From JAQBQH01 sp035607415 (lineage in GTDB: Bacteria; Myxococcota_A; Polyangia; Palsa-1104), in assembly GCA_035607415.1 (NCBI GenBank), contig DATNAQ010000096.1, positions 124,001-188,000 on the forward strand: a DNA stretch of 64,000 nt. The letters run 5' to 3'. The position numbers were made by a program, and so were the translations under genes. This document shows, in pieces, positions 51,411-59,099 of this stretch. Every line of letters begins with the position of its first letter. Position 1 is the first letter of the stretch. The notes beneath the pieces are model-generated. The model was not told the DNA's origin and did no database searches. It was given only the letters and a program-made list of their open reading frames with translations.

Positions 51411-52123
51411 GCGGCCACCGCCAGCGGGGCGGCCTCGCTCTTGCGCGTGCGCGCCGCCGTCTTCGACGTGCGCGGCATCAGCACGATGCCGAACTGCGCG
51501 CGCAGCTTGCCGATGGCGGCGGTGACGATCTGGCTGATGCGCGACTCGGTCACGCCGAGCTCGACGCCGATCGCCTTCATCGGCACGTCGTCGAAGAAGT
51601 GACGCGACACGATATGACGCTCGCGCTCGGGCAGCGCCCCGAGGGCGACGTGCAGCTCCTGGCGCAGCTCTTCTTTTTGCAGCACCTCGCCGGCGTCGGC
51701 GGCGGCGGTGTCGACGGCACCGTCGATCTCGTCCTCGCTGGCGAAGATGCGCGGAGCGGTCGGCTCGTCGCTGGCCTTGGCGCGCTTGCGATCACCGCGC
51801 GAGAGCGTGTCGGCGGCGCGCAGCCCGTCGAGGATGGCGCCGCGGATGCGCATGGCGGCGAAGCCGGCGAAGGGCACGCCGCGGCCGGCATCGAAGCGGG
51901 CGCGCGCCTCCACCCATCCGAGGGCGCCGAGCGATACCAGCTCGTCGCGATCGACGTGGGTCGGCAGGCGGCGCGCGATCGCGGCGGCGATCTGGCGCAC
52001 CAGCGTCATGCCGGCGGCCGGATCGTTCGGCGAGCAGCGGTAGACGTCGTTCGCCGGGGTGCGGTCGAGCAGCGCATCGACATCGATCGGCTGGCGGGTC
52101 GCGGGCTTCGTCGTCGTCGTCAT
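51407..52123 (-). CDS. FliA/WhiG-type sigma factor (sigma-28-like)
   Basis: 238 residues from ATG 52123. Region 2 reads VDRDELVSLGALGWVEARAR followed by FDAGRGVPFAGFAAMRIRGA and ILDGLR, which is the FliA signature. Region 4 has LGALPERERHIVSRHFF and a helix-turn-helix MKAIGVELGVTESRISQIV. A basic C-terminal tail (RTSKTAARTRKSE) is unusual. No flagellar gene or anti-sigma FlgM is present here; instead the gene heads a c-di-GMP operon (PilZ, EAL, kinase), so it may drive motility or development genes elsewhere. The Shine-Dalgarno is weak. Confidence 0.88.
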   Translation of the reverse strand: MTTTTKPATRQPIDVDALLDRTPANDVYRCSPNDPAAGMTLVRQIAAAIARRLPTHVDRDELVSLGALGWVEARARFDAGRGVPFAGFAAMRIRGAILDGLRAADTLSRGDRKRAKASDEPTAPRIFASEDEIDGAVDTAAADAGEVLQKEELRQELHVALGALPERERHIVSRHFFDDVPMKAIGVELGVTESRISQIVTAAIGKLRAQFGIVLMPRTSKTAARTRKSEAAPLAVAA

Positions 52124-52283
52124 GACCGACAGCACTGCAGCCGGCTTGCCAAGATTTTTACGTGATGGGGAATACTGAATCCCGGGGTACGAACGTCGCG
52201 GCGTCATTCGGTTGACGCTCGGCCCGCCAATTCGCCGGCGACCGCCATTTTTCCGACGGTATGCGCCGGCCGTTCGGCGCGGC

Positions 52284-52628
52284 TCAGGCGCCCATGGCGG
52301 CGCTGCGCCGCTGGCGCGCCTGCTCGGCGTAGAGCGCCTCGTAGAAGGCGAGCCAGTGGCGGTCGGCGAGCTCGTCGAACACCAGGCGCTCGACGCCGAC
52401 GCCGCGCCCGCGGGCGGTGGTGCCGACGAAGCGCGCCGCGACGATCAGCTCGAGCACGCGATCGGGCAGCTGCACGGCGAGCTGCAGCTCCGAGTCGGGC
52501 GCGATCGGCTCGTCCGTGCGCACGAACATGCCGTGCGCGTTGAGATCGACCGCGCGGCACACGATCTCGCGGCCCTCGCGATGCCAGGTGACGTAGAGCT
52601 CGAACGGAAGGCGCTCGGTTCTTCTCAT
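52284..52628 (-). CDS. PilZ domain protein
   Basis: 114 residues from ATG 52628. RRTER at the very start supplies RxxxR and DLNAHGMFV the [D/N]xSxxG-like strand (Asn-Ala-His-Gly, with Ser replaced by Asn), so binding of c-di-GMP is likely but the motif is imperfect. The barrel continues LQLAVQLPDRVLELIVAARF and ends in a helix WLAFYEALYAEQARQ. It is transcribed toward the sigma-factor gene with a 160-bp gap and so may be expressed separately. A divergent lipoprotein gene starts 110 bp away. Confidence 0.85.
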   Translation of the reverse strand: MRRTERLPFELYVTWHREGREIVCRAVDLNAHGMFVRTDEPIAPDSELQLAVQLPDRVLELIVAARFVGTTARGRGVGVERLVFDELADRHWLAFYEALYAEQARQRRSAAMGA

Positions 52629-52738
52629 GCGCGCATCGCTGAGCAAGCGACGTGCCGCCACCTTTGGCTACCTGCGGCGGATTGTCGCGGCTCAAGCGGC
52701 GCGCCTTTCGTCCGATGTCACGAGCGGAGGTCACGCTC

Positions 52739-53230
52739 ATGCGATTTGGCTCGCTCGCGCTCTTCACCCTGGTCGCCGTGTCGGGGTGCGCCGGTACACG
52801 CTGGTCGGTGGTCGACACGCATCCGCTCCTCGCCGTCCGCTTCGCGCCCGCCGAGCTGCACGGCACCGTCGACGCGCTCCTCGTCGAGCACGGCCGCGCG
52901 GCGATGGCCGAGGAGCTGCGCGCGCGCGGTTATCAGGTGCTCGACGCGCCCAGCGCCGGCGTCCCCACGCTCACCATGAAGATCGAGGGCGCGCTCGTGG
53001 ATGATGCGCAGATGCACGCGCCCGACGACGCGCGCCACAATATGTTCAACGACCTGCACTATCGATTTATCGACTACAAGGTCCATATCGACGTCGTCGA
53101 CGCCGGCGGCAGGATTCTCGTCTGCGGCAGCGCCTCGGCGCCGCGCGATCCGGAGAACGCGATGAACGAGCTGACTGCGCATTTGGTGCGCGACATTCCG
53201 CCGGCGACGCCCCGGCTCGCCGCGCGCTGA
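52739..53230 (+). CDS. small lipoprotein of unknown function
   Basis: 163 residues from ATG 52739 with the Shine-Dalgarno gcggagg. The signal MRFGSLALFTLVAVSGC ends in a lipobox. The mature part has a LptE/DUF4136-like feel: an N-terminal LHGTVDALLVEHGRAAMAEE with RARGYQVLD, then LTMKIEGALVDD and a beta strand pair HYRFIDYKVHIDVVDAGG. No family is assigned with certainty. The sigma-54 activator gene starts 50 bp downstream on the same strand. Confidence 0.75.
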   Translation: MRFGSLALFTLVAVSGCAGTRWSVVDTHPLLAVRFAPAELHGTVDALLVEHGRAAMAEELRARGYQVLDAPSAGVPTLTMKIEGALVDDAQMHAPDDARHNMFNDLHYRFIDYKVHIDVVDAGGRILVCGSASAPRDPENAMNELTAHLVRDIPPATPRLAAR

Positions 53231-53280
53231 TGCGCGCATCGCTTGCGGACGCCTCCGTGAGGTCGTAGCCTAGTTGGGCG

Positions 53281-54657
53281 ATGTCCACTACAGGCGCGAC
53301 CAAGCGCCGCATCCTCGTCGTCGAAGACGATCCGGACGTCCGGCGCACGCTCGAGCGCTGCCTGCTTCGCGAAGGCTGTGAAGTTACCGTCGCTGTCGAC
53401 GGCAAAGAGGCCGAAGAGAAGATCGATCGCGCGCGTCCCGAGCTGGTCCTCACGGATCTCGAGATGCCGCGCGCAGGCGGACGCGAGGTCGTGGCGCTGG
53501 CAGTGCAGCGCCGGGTTCCGGTCGTCGTGCTCACCGGCCACGCCACGGTTCAGGCGGCGGTCGAGCTGATGCGCGCGGGTGCGGCAAACTTTCTCACCAA
53601 GCCTTTTACGCCAGACACCCTCCGCAGCTTGTTGCATGACACGTTCGGCCGCGCTCCGCCCGGCGACGTCGTCGGCAGCGAGGGCTCGTTCCGCGACGTG
53701 CTCGACATCGTCGGCGCCGTCGCCGAGACCGACGCGACGATCCTCATTACCGGCGAGAGCGGCACCGGCAAGGAGGTCGTGGCGCGCGCCATCCACAAGG
53801 CGTCGCGGCGCGCGCGCGGGCCGTTCGTCGCGGTCAACTGCGGCGCCATCCCCGAGGCGCTGCTCGAGTCGGAGCTGTTCGGCCACGCGCGCGGCGCCTT
53901 CACCGGTGCCACCCACGCGCGCGCCGGGCGCTTCCAACTCGCCGAGGGCGGCACGCTCTTCCTCGACGAGGTCGGCGACATGCCGCTGGCGTTCCAGGTC
54001 AAGCTCCTGCGCGTGATGCAGGAGCGTCAGTTCGAAGTGCTCGGCGAGAGCACCACGCGCGCCACCGACGTGCGCGTCATCGCCGCCACGCACCGCGATC
54101 TGTCGGCGATGGTCAAGGCCAACACGTTCCGCGAAGATCTCTTCTATCGCCTCAACGTCGTCGACGTGAAGCTGCCGTCCTTGCGCGAGCGCACCAACGA
54201 CATCCCGCTTCTGGCCGAGCACTTCATCGCGGTGTCCAACGCGCGTCACGGCACCAACGTCGTCGGCGCGACGCCCGAGGTGCTCGAGGCGCTGCAACGC
54301 TACAGCTGGCCGGGCAACGTGCGCGAGCTCGGCAACGTCATCGAGCGCATGGTGATCTTCCAGAAGCGCGGGCAGCTCGAGCGCGCCGGCCTGCCGACGG
54401 CGATCGTCCACCCCGCGGCGCCGGGCGCGGCTGCTCAGGCCGATGCGGTGACGCCGACCACGCCGGCGACCGGAACGCAGCTGCCCGCCGCCGGCGTCGA
54501 TCTGCGCGCGGTGGTGGCGCGGCTCGAGGAGTCGCTGATCGATCAGGCGCTCGAGCGCACCGGCGGCAATCGCAACGCCGCGGCGCAGCTGCTCGGCCTC
54601 AACCGCACCACGCTCGTCGAGAAGCTGAAGCGGTCGAAGAGGCCTAGTGAGTCTTGA
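53281..54657 (+). CDS. NtrC-family sigma-54-dependent response regulator
   Basis: 458 residues. The receiver (about 10-120) has VVEDDP, Asp in LTDLEMP and Lys in TKPFTP. The AAA+ domain has Walker A GESGTGKE near 158, ELFGHARGAFTGA with an intact GAFTGA loop for sigma-54 contact, Walker B GGTLFLDEVGDM and the YSWPGNVRELGN sensor region. A Fis-type helix-turn-helix (GNRNAAAQLLGLNRTTLVEK) ends the protein. It should activate sigma-54 promoters on phosphorylation. No cognate kinase is adjacent and no -24/-12 site was seen nearby. The last 14 bp overlap the pit gene tail. Confidence 0.95.
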   Translation: MSTTGATKRRILVVEDDPDVRRTLERCLLREGCEVTVAVDGKEAEEKIDRARPELVLTDLEMPRAGGREVVALAVQRRVPVVVLTGHATVQAAVELMRAGAANFLTKPFTPDTLRSLLHDTFGRAPPGDVVGSEGSFRDVLDIVGAVAETDATILITGESGTGKEVVARAIHKASRRARGPFVAVNCGAIPEALLESELFGHARGAFTGATHARAGRFQLAEGGTLFLDEVGDMPLAFQVKLLRVMQERQFEVLGESTTRATDVRVIAATHRDLSAMVKANTFREDLFYRLNVVDVKLPSLRERTNDIPLLAEHFIAVSNARHGTNVVGATPEVLEALQRYSWPGNVRELGNVIERMVIFQKRGQLERAGLPTAIVHPAAPGAAAQADAVTPTTPATGTQLPAAGVDLRAVVARLEESLIDQALERTGGNRNAAAQLLGLNRTTLVEKLKRSKRPSES

Positions 54658-55675
54658 CGTACAGGCTCAACAGATAGCAGCCCGCCGACACCGCCGCCGC
54701 CGCCGGGATGGTGAAGAGCCACGCCCAGATGATGCGGCTGGCCACGCCCCAACGCACTGCCGACAGCTTGGTCGTCGCCGAGCCGACGCCGACGATCGAG
54801 CCGGTGATGGTATGGGTCGTCGAGACCGGCACGCCGAGGTGCGTGGCCATGAACAGCGTGATCGCGCCCGCGGTCTCGGCGCACACGCCGCCGACCGGCT
54901 TGAGCTTGGTGAGCTTCATGCCCATGGTGCGCACGATGCGCCAGCCGCCGAGCGCGGTGCCGAGCGCCATCGCCGCGTTGCACGACAGCACGATCCACGA
55001 CGTCTTGGCGTGGAATAAGGACAGCGGCGTGTCCTGCGGGATGAGCCCGCCGGCGATCAGCACCGCCATGATGATGCCCATCGTCTTCTGCGCGTCGTTG
55101 CCGCCGTGGCCGATCGAGTACAGCGACGCCGAAAAGAGCTGCACGCGCCGAAAGCGCTGATCGACCTTCGCCGGCCGCCAGCGACGGAAGAGCCAATAGA
55201 CGATCAGCATCAGCAGAAAGCCGAGCCCGAAGCCGAGGAACGGCGCGATGAAGATGAACTTCACGATCTCGATGAGCTTGTCCCAGCGCAGCGCGCCCCA
55301 GCCAGCGTGGGCCACGCCGGCTCCGGCCATCCCGCCGATGAGCGCGTGCGACGACGACGTGGGCAGACCCCACCACCAGGTCAGAAGGTCCCACACGATC
55401 GCGCCGATGAGCCCGGCGAGGATGACGTAGACGTAGGCCGGATCGCTCGCCTTGATGTGCACGATCTTCGACACCGTGTCTGCGACCTTCGGCGCGAAGA
55501 TGAACATGGCGACGAAGTTGAAGAACGCGGCCCACAACACCGCGGTCTGCGGCTTGAGGACGCGCGTCGACACCACCGTCGCGATCGAGTTCGCCGCATC
55601 GTGAAATCCATTGATGGCGTCGAAGACGAGCGCGATGCCGATGGTGAGGACGACGAGGGCCGAGACTGAAGGCAT
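54644..55675 (-). CDS. pit: low-affinity inorganic phosphate transporter (PiT family)
   Basis: 343 residues with about 10 helices. Both PiT repeats are recognisable: DAINGFHDAANSIATVVSTR in the N-terminal half and SIGHGGNDAQKTMGIIMAVL in the second, with LPTSSSHALIGG and PVSTTHTITGSIVGVG. It should import phosphate (often as a metal complex) with H+ across the inner membrane. The ATG at 55675 immediately follows the TAG of the DUF47 gene, the usual partner. The 14-bp tail overlaps the NtrC-type gene. Confidence 0.95.
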   Translation of the reverse strand: MPSVSALVVLTIGIALVFDAINGFHDAANSIATVVSTRVLKPQTAVLWAAFFNFVAMFIFAPKVADTVSKIVHIKASDPAYVYVILAGLIGAIVWDLLTWWWGLPTSSSHALIGGMAGAGVAHAGWGALRWDKLIEIVKFIFIAPFLGFGLGFLLMLIVYWLFRRWRPAKVDQRFRRVQLFSASLYSIGHGGNDAQKTMGIIMAVLIAGGLIPQDTPLSLFHAKTSWIVLSCNAAMALGTALGGWRIVRTMGMKLTKLKPVGGVCAETAGAITLFMATHLGVPVSTTHTITGSIVGVGSATTKLSAVRWGVASRIIWAWLFTIPAAAAVSAGCYLLSLYVKTH

Positions 55676-56302
55676 CTACGCGTGCTCCAGGACCACGCCT
55701 TCGATGATGTTGGCGACGTCCTCGCAGCGGTCGGTCGCGTTCTCCAGGTTCTCGTAGATTTCCTTCCACTTGATGATGGTCTTCGTGTCCTGCTCCTCGT
55801 CGAAGAGCCGGGCCACGGCGACGCGCAGGATCGAATCGGCCTCGTTCTCGAGGCGATTGATGTCGATGCACTTCTTGCTGATGGCCTCGGCGTTCGACAT
55901 GTCACGCAGGAGCTTGATCGCCTCCTCGAGCTCGAGGGTGGCGCGCACCAGCACGTCGGCGAGGTCCTTCACGTCCGACGTCATCACCGTCAGCTTGTAG
56001 AGCGCGATGCGCTCGGCCGCGGCCTCGACGTAGTCCATGATGTCGTCCATCTTGCCGATGAGGCGATAGATGTCGTCGCGCTCGATGGGCGTGATGAAGG
56101 TCTTGTGCAGCGCCTCCACGCAGTGGTGCGTGATGGTGTCGCACTCGTGCTCGATCTCTTTGATACGCTTGGCCTTGGCGGTGACGTTGGCGCCGGTCGA
56201 GGCGAGCGACAGGAACTCCTGAGCGCCGGCGACCGTCGTGGCTGCATGTTTTTCGAAAAAGTCGAAGAAGCTGGTCTCGCGAGGCAGGAGCCGTCCGAAC
56301 AT
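55676..56302 (-). CDS. DUF47 family PhoU-like Pit accessory protein
   Basis: 208 residues, fully helical, with the two half-repeats of PhoU-like proteins: AKRIKEIEHECDTITHHCVE with FITPIERDDIYRLIGKMDD, and later INRLENEADSILRVAVARLF. It starts MFGRLLPRETSFFDFFEKHA, the DUF47 standard. Proteins of this family are co-encoded with Pit transporters and thought to regulate them. The pit gene follows with no gap. The Shine-Dalgarno aggaggg lies 4 bp ahead, and a Pho-box-like promoter is centred about 60 bp upstream. Confidence 0.93.
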   Translation of the reverse strand: MFGRLLPRETSFFDFFEKHAATTVAGAQEFLSLASTGANVTAKAKRIKEIEHECDTITHHCVEALHKTFITPIERDDIYRLIGKMDDIMDYVEAAAERIALYKLTVMTSDVKDLADVLVRATLELEEAIKLLRDMSNAEAISKKCIDINRLENEADSILRVAVARLFDEEQDTKTIIKWKEIYENLENATDRCEDVANIIEGVVLEHA

Positions 56303-56331
56303 TGGCCCTCCTGGGGGGCTTTCTGCGCCGC

Positions 56332-56376
56332 AGCATAGTAACGATCGGGCGACTCGTTTGTGACAATTTCGTGAAT
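56332..56376 (-). promoter_or_regulatory. Pho-box-like promoter of the DUF47-pit operon
   Basis: On the minus strand three 7-bp half-sites spaced exactly 11 bp apart read ATTCACG (56376-56370), TGTCACA (56365-56359) and AGTCGCC (56354-56348). Ten bases later comes TATGCT (56337-56332), a good -10. The same geometry is found before pstS. TGTCACA is close to the E. coli Pho half-site CTGTCAT. The site lies between the divergent DUF47 and phoR genes and could serve both. Confidence 0.6.
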
Positions 56377-56426
56377 CCGTACCGTCGCCATTGCGCCCAG
56401 GCGGGACAACGCGTTACCCACTGGGG

Positions 56427-58238
56427 GTGGCACGCAAGCGCATCCAGCAACGGCTGCTGGTGGCGTTCCTCGGCGTCGTGGTGGCGGTGCTCGTCCCGGC
56501 GGCGGCCATGCTCGACGCCTGGATCGGCGACAGCGTGCGCGACGTCGAGCGCGAGTCGCTCACGCGCGAGGCGACGACGCTCGCCGGCGAGCTGGCGCGG
56601 GTCGCCCCCGACGACGTGGCCGCCTGGGTGGCCAACCTCGCGTCGCTGGCGCGGGTCACGGTGATCGATCACGACGGGCGTGTGCTCGGCGACACCGACG
56701 TACCCGCCTCGGCGCTCGGCGCCGTCGAGAACCACGCCGCGCGGCCCGAGGTGAAGACCGCGTTCGCCGGTGGGGTCGGCGTCGCCGAGCGGCGCTCGGC
56801 CACGGTCAGCCGCCGTCTATTATATGTCGCGGTGCCGGTGCCACCCGCGGTGGCGCCGCCCGAGGGCACGCCCGCCCCGTCGCCGACGCGGGTGCTGCGG
56901 CTGGCGCTGTCGCTCGACACCGTCGCCGCCACCGTCGGGCGCGCGCACTTCGCGGTGTGGCTCGCCGGGCTGATGGCGCTGGTGCTGGCGCTGCTGCTCG
57001 GCACGACGCTGTCGAGCTGGCTGACGCGGCCGATCCTGGCCATGACCCGCGCCGCCCGCGCCATGAGCCACGGCGACTTCGAGGTGCTGCTGCCGCCCGC
57101 CGGCGACGACGAGCTCGGCGACCTCGTCAACACGCTCGACACCCTGCGCAACCAATTGGCCGCGCGGCTGGCCGAGCTGCGCGGCGAAGGTCGCAAGCTT
57201 CGTGCGATCATCAACGGCATGTCCGAAGGCGTGGCCCTCGTGCAAGACGTTCACCCGCCGGTGGTCGGCGGCAGCTCGCACCATGCCTCCGGCGGGCTCA
57301 CCATCGCCGTCGCCAACCCCGCGTTCGCGCGCCTGGTCGGCCTCGGCAGCGACGCCGAAGGGCGCTCCATCCGCGACGCCGTGCGCGTCCCCGCCGTCGG
57401 CGACGCCATCGAGAACGCGCTCGCCACGCGCAGCGCGGTCTCGCGCGACGTGCAGCTCGCCGGGCGCGCGCTGGTCGCCACCGTCGATCCGCTCGGCGGC
57501 GCCGACGCTCGCCAGGCAGTGGTCGTGCTCATCGACGTCACCGAGCCCAAGCGCCTCGAGCGCCTGCGCCGCGAGTTCGTGGCCAACGCCTCGCACGAGC
57601 TGCGCACGCCGGTGGCGGCCATCGTCGGCGTCGCCGAGACGCTCGCCGCCGGCGCCGCGGACGATCCCCAGGCGCGCGGCTCGTTCCTCGAGATCCTGAT
57701 GCGCCACGCCCAGCGGCTGTCGCGGCTCACCGCCGATCTCCTCGACATCGCGCGCCTCGAAGCCGGCTACAAGCCGCGCGTCGAGGTCGTCGAGATCGAG
57801 CGCGCCGTCGACGGCGTGCTCGGCACGCTGCAGGTCAAGGCCGAGCCCAAGAACATCACGCTCGAGAAGAAGACGCCGATGGGCGAGCGGGTCTCGGCCG
57901 AGCGCGCCGCCGTCGAGCAGATCATCACCAACCTCGTCGACAACGCCATCAAGTACACGCCCGCCGGCGGCCGCGTCTCGGTGCGCGCCGAGAGCCGTGG
58001 CGGCCGCGTGCGCGTGATCGTCGAGGACACCGGCCCGGGCATCCCGAAGGAGCATCACGCGCGCCTGTTCGAGCGCTTCTACCGCGTCGACGACGCGCGC
58101 TCGCGCGACCTCGGCGGCACCGGCCTCGGCCTGGCCATCGTCAAGCACCTGGCGCTGGCCAACGGAGGCGACGTCTCCGTCGAGAGCGAGGTGGGCAACG
58201 GCGCGCGCTTCATCATCGCCCTACCGGCGGCCGCATGA
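56427..58238 (+). CDS. phoR: PhoR-type membrane sensor histidine kinase
   Basis: About 603 residues from GTG 56427; a TTG at 56391 is also in frame. Two helices (LLVAFLGVVVAVLVPAAAML near the start and GLMALVLALLLGTTL near 185) flank a periplasmic domain of about 140 residues. HAMP (SWLTRPILAMTRAARAM), a PAS-like domain and an H-box VANASHELRTPVAAIVG (His390) follow, then IITNLVDNAIKYTPAGG and GGTGLGLAIVKHLALANGG. The larger periplasmic domain differs from E. coli PhoR. Its TGA overlaps the start of a mini-ORF leading into phoB. Its position between DUF47-pit and phoB-pst supports the phosphate role. Confidence 0.9.
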   Translation: MARKRIQQRLLVAFLGVVVAVLVPAAAMLDAWIGDSVRDVERESLTREATTLAGELARVAPDDVAAWVANLASLARVTVIDHDGRVLGDTDVPASALGAVENHAARPEVKTAFAGGVGVAERRSATVSRRLLYVAVPVPPAVAPPEGTPAPSPTRVLRLALSLDTVAATVGRAHFAVWLAGLMALVLALLLGTTLSSWLTRPILAMTRAARAMSHGDFEVLLPPAGDDELGDLVNTLDTLRNQLAARLAELRGEGRKLRAIINGMSEGVALVQDVHPPVVGGSSHHASGGLTIAVANPAFARLVGLGSDAEGRSIRDAVRVPAVGDAIENALATRSAVSRDVQLAGRALVATVDPLGGADARQAVVVLIDVTEPKRLERLRREFVANASHELRTPVAAIVGVAETLAAGAADDPQARGSFLEILMRHAQRLSRLTADLLDIARLEAGYKPRVEVVEIERAVDGVLGTLQVKAEPKNITLEKKTPMGERVSAERAAVEQIITNLVDNAIKYTPAGGRVSVRAESRGGRVRVIVEDTGPGIPKEHHARLFERFYRVDDARSRDLGGTGLGLAIVKHLALANGGDVSVESEVGNGARFIIALPAAA

Positions 58239-58336
58239 GCGCGCCGACGCAGGCGAGGGGATTTCGCGCCCGGGAGGCGAGTGCAGCGAGCCGACTTGGC
58301 GCGCCGAGCCGGAGTCTGCGCGCGGTGCAACCATGA
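58235..58336 (+). CDS. 33-codon mini-ORF bridging phoR and phoB (coupling element?)
   Basis: ATG 58235 overlaps the phoR stop (ATGA) and its TGA 58334-58336 overlaps the phoB start (ATGA). The encoded peptide begins MSAPTQARGFRAREASAA and ends RAVQP. The first 16 bases (catgagcgcgccgacg, 58234-58249) are repeated with one change at the phoB start (58332-58347). This suggests that the intervening 82-bp stretch was inserted into an ancestral phoR/phoB overlap with duplication of the junction. Translation of the peptide is possible through reinitiation, but not shown. Confidence 0.4.
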   Translation: MSAPTQARGFRAREASAASRLGAPSRSLRAVQP

Positions 58337-59037
58337 GCGCGCCGGCGTCGAAGGGGCTCGTCCTCATCGTCGACGACGAGCGCGACCTGCGCACGCTGCT
58401 CGACTTCAACTTGCGCCAGGCGGGCTGGCGCACCGCGCAGGCCGAGACCGGCGCCGAGGCGCTCGCCCGCGCGCGCGCTCTCAAGCCGAGCGTGATCGTG
58501 CTCGACCTCAACCTGCCCGACGTCTCGGGCATGGAGGTCTGCCGCCTGCTCCGCGCCGACGACGAGACCCACCATCTGCCCATCCTCATGCTCACCGCGC
58601 GCGGCGCCGAGGAGGATCGCGTGCAGGGGCTCGAGCTCGGCGCCGACGACTACCTGCCCAAGCCCTTCAACCTGCGCGAGCTCGTCCTGCGCGTCGAAGC
58701 GGTCTCGCGCCGTCGCGCCGCCGCGCCACCGTCGGCCCAGCACAAGCGCGTCGAGGCCGGCCGCATCGCGCTCGATCTCGACGCCCACCTCTGTTACGTC
58801 GACGGCACCGAGCTGCCGCTGACGCTGCAGGAATTCCGTCTCTTGGCCTACCTCATCCAGGGCCGCGGTCGCGTTCGTACGCGAGAGGAGCTCCTCGCCG
58901 ACGTGTGGAACGCCTCGCCCGAGCTCGAGACCCGCACCGTCGACACCCACGTCAAGCGGTTGCGCGACAAGCTCGGCGGCGCCGGCGATCTCATCGAGAC
59001 CGTGCGCGGCCTCGGGTATCGCATCCGCGAAGACTGA
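58333..59037 (+). CDS. phoB: PhoB-type OmpR-family response regulator
   Basis: 234 residues. Receiver: LIVDDERDLRTLLDFNLRQA, Asp in VLDLNLPDVSG, Thr in LTARG and Lys in PKPF. The winged-helix domain has LTLQEFRLLAYLIQGRGRV and the recognition region TRTVDTHVKRLRDKLG, ending IETVRGLGYRIRED. Sequence and position match PhoB. It is expected to bind the Pho-box-like sites at 56348-56376 and 60770-60798. ATG 58333 follows the sequence ggtgcaacc, without a clear Shine-Dalgarno, so translation probably depends on upstream ribosomes. Confidence 0.93.
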   Translation: MSAPASKGLVLIVDDERDLRTLLDFNLRQAGWRTAQAETGAEALARARALKPSVIVLDLNLPDVSGMEVCRLLRADDETHHLPILMLTARGAEEDRVQGLELGADDYLPKPFNLRELVLRVEAVSRRRAAAPPSAQHKRVEAGRIALDLDAHLCYVDGTELPLTLQEFRLLAYLIQGRGRVRTREELLADVWNASPELETRTVDTHVKRLRDKLGGAGDLIETVRGLGYRIRED

Positions 59038-59099
59038 TTTCACAGAATCGTTGCAGAGCAGTCTCGGGGCGGAAACCGACGAATGTTACGACCGCGGGC

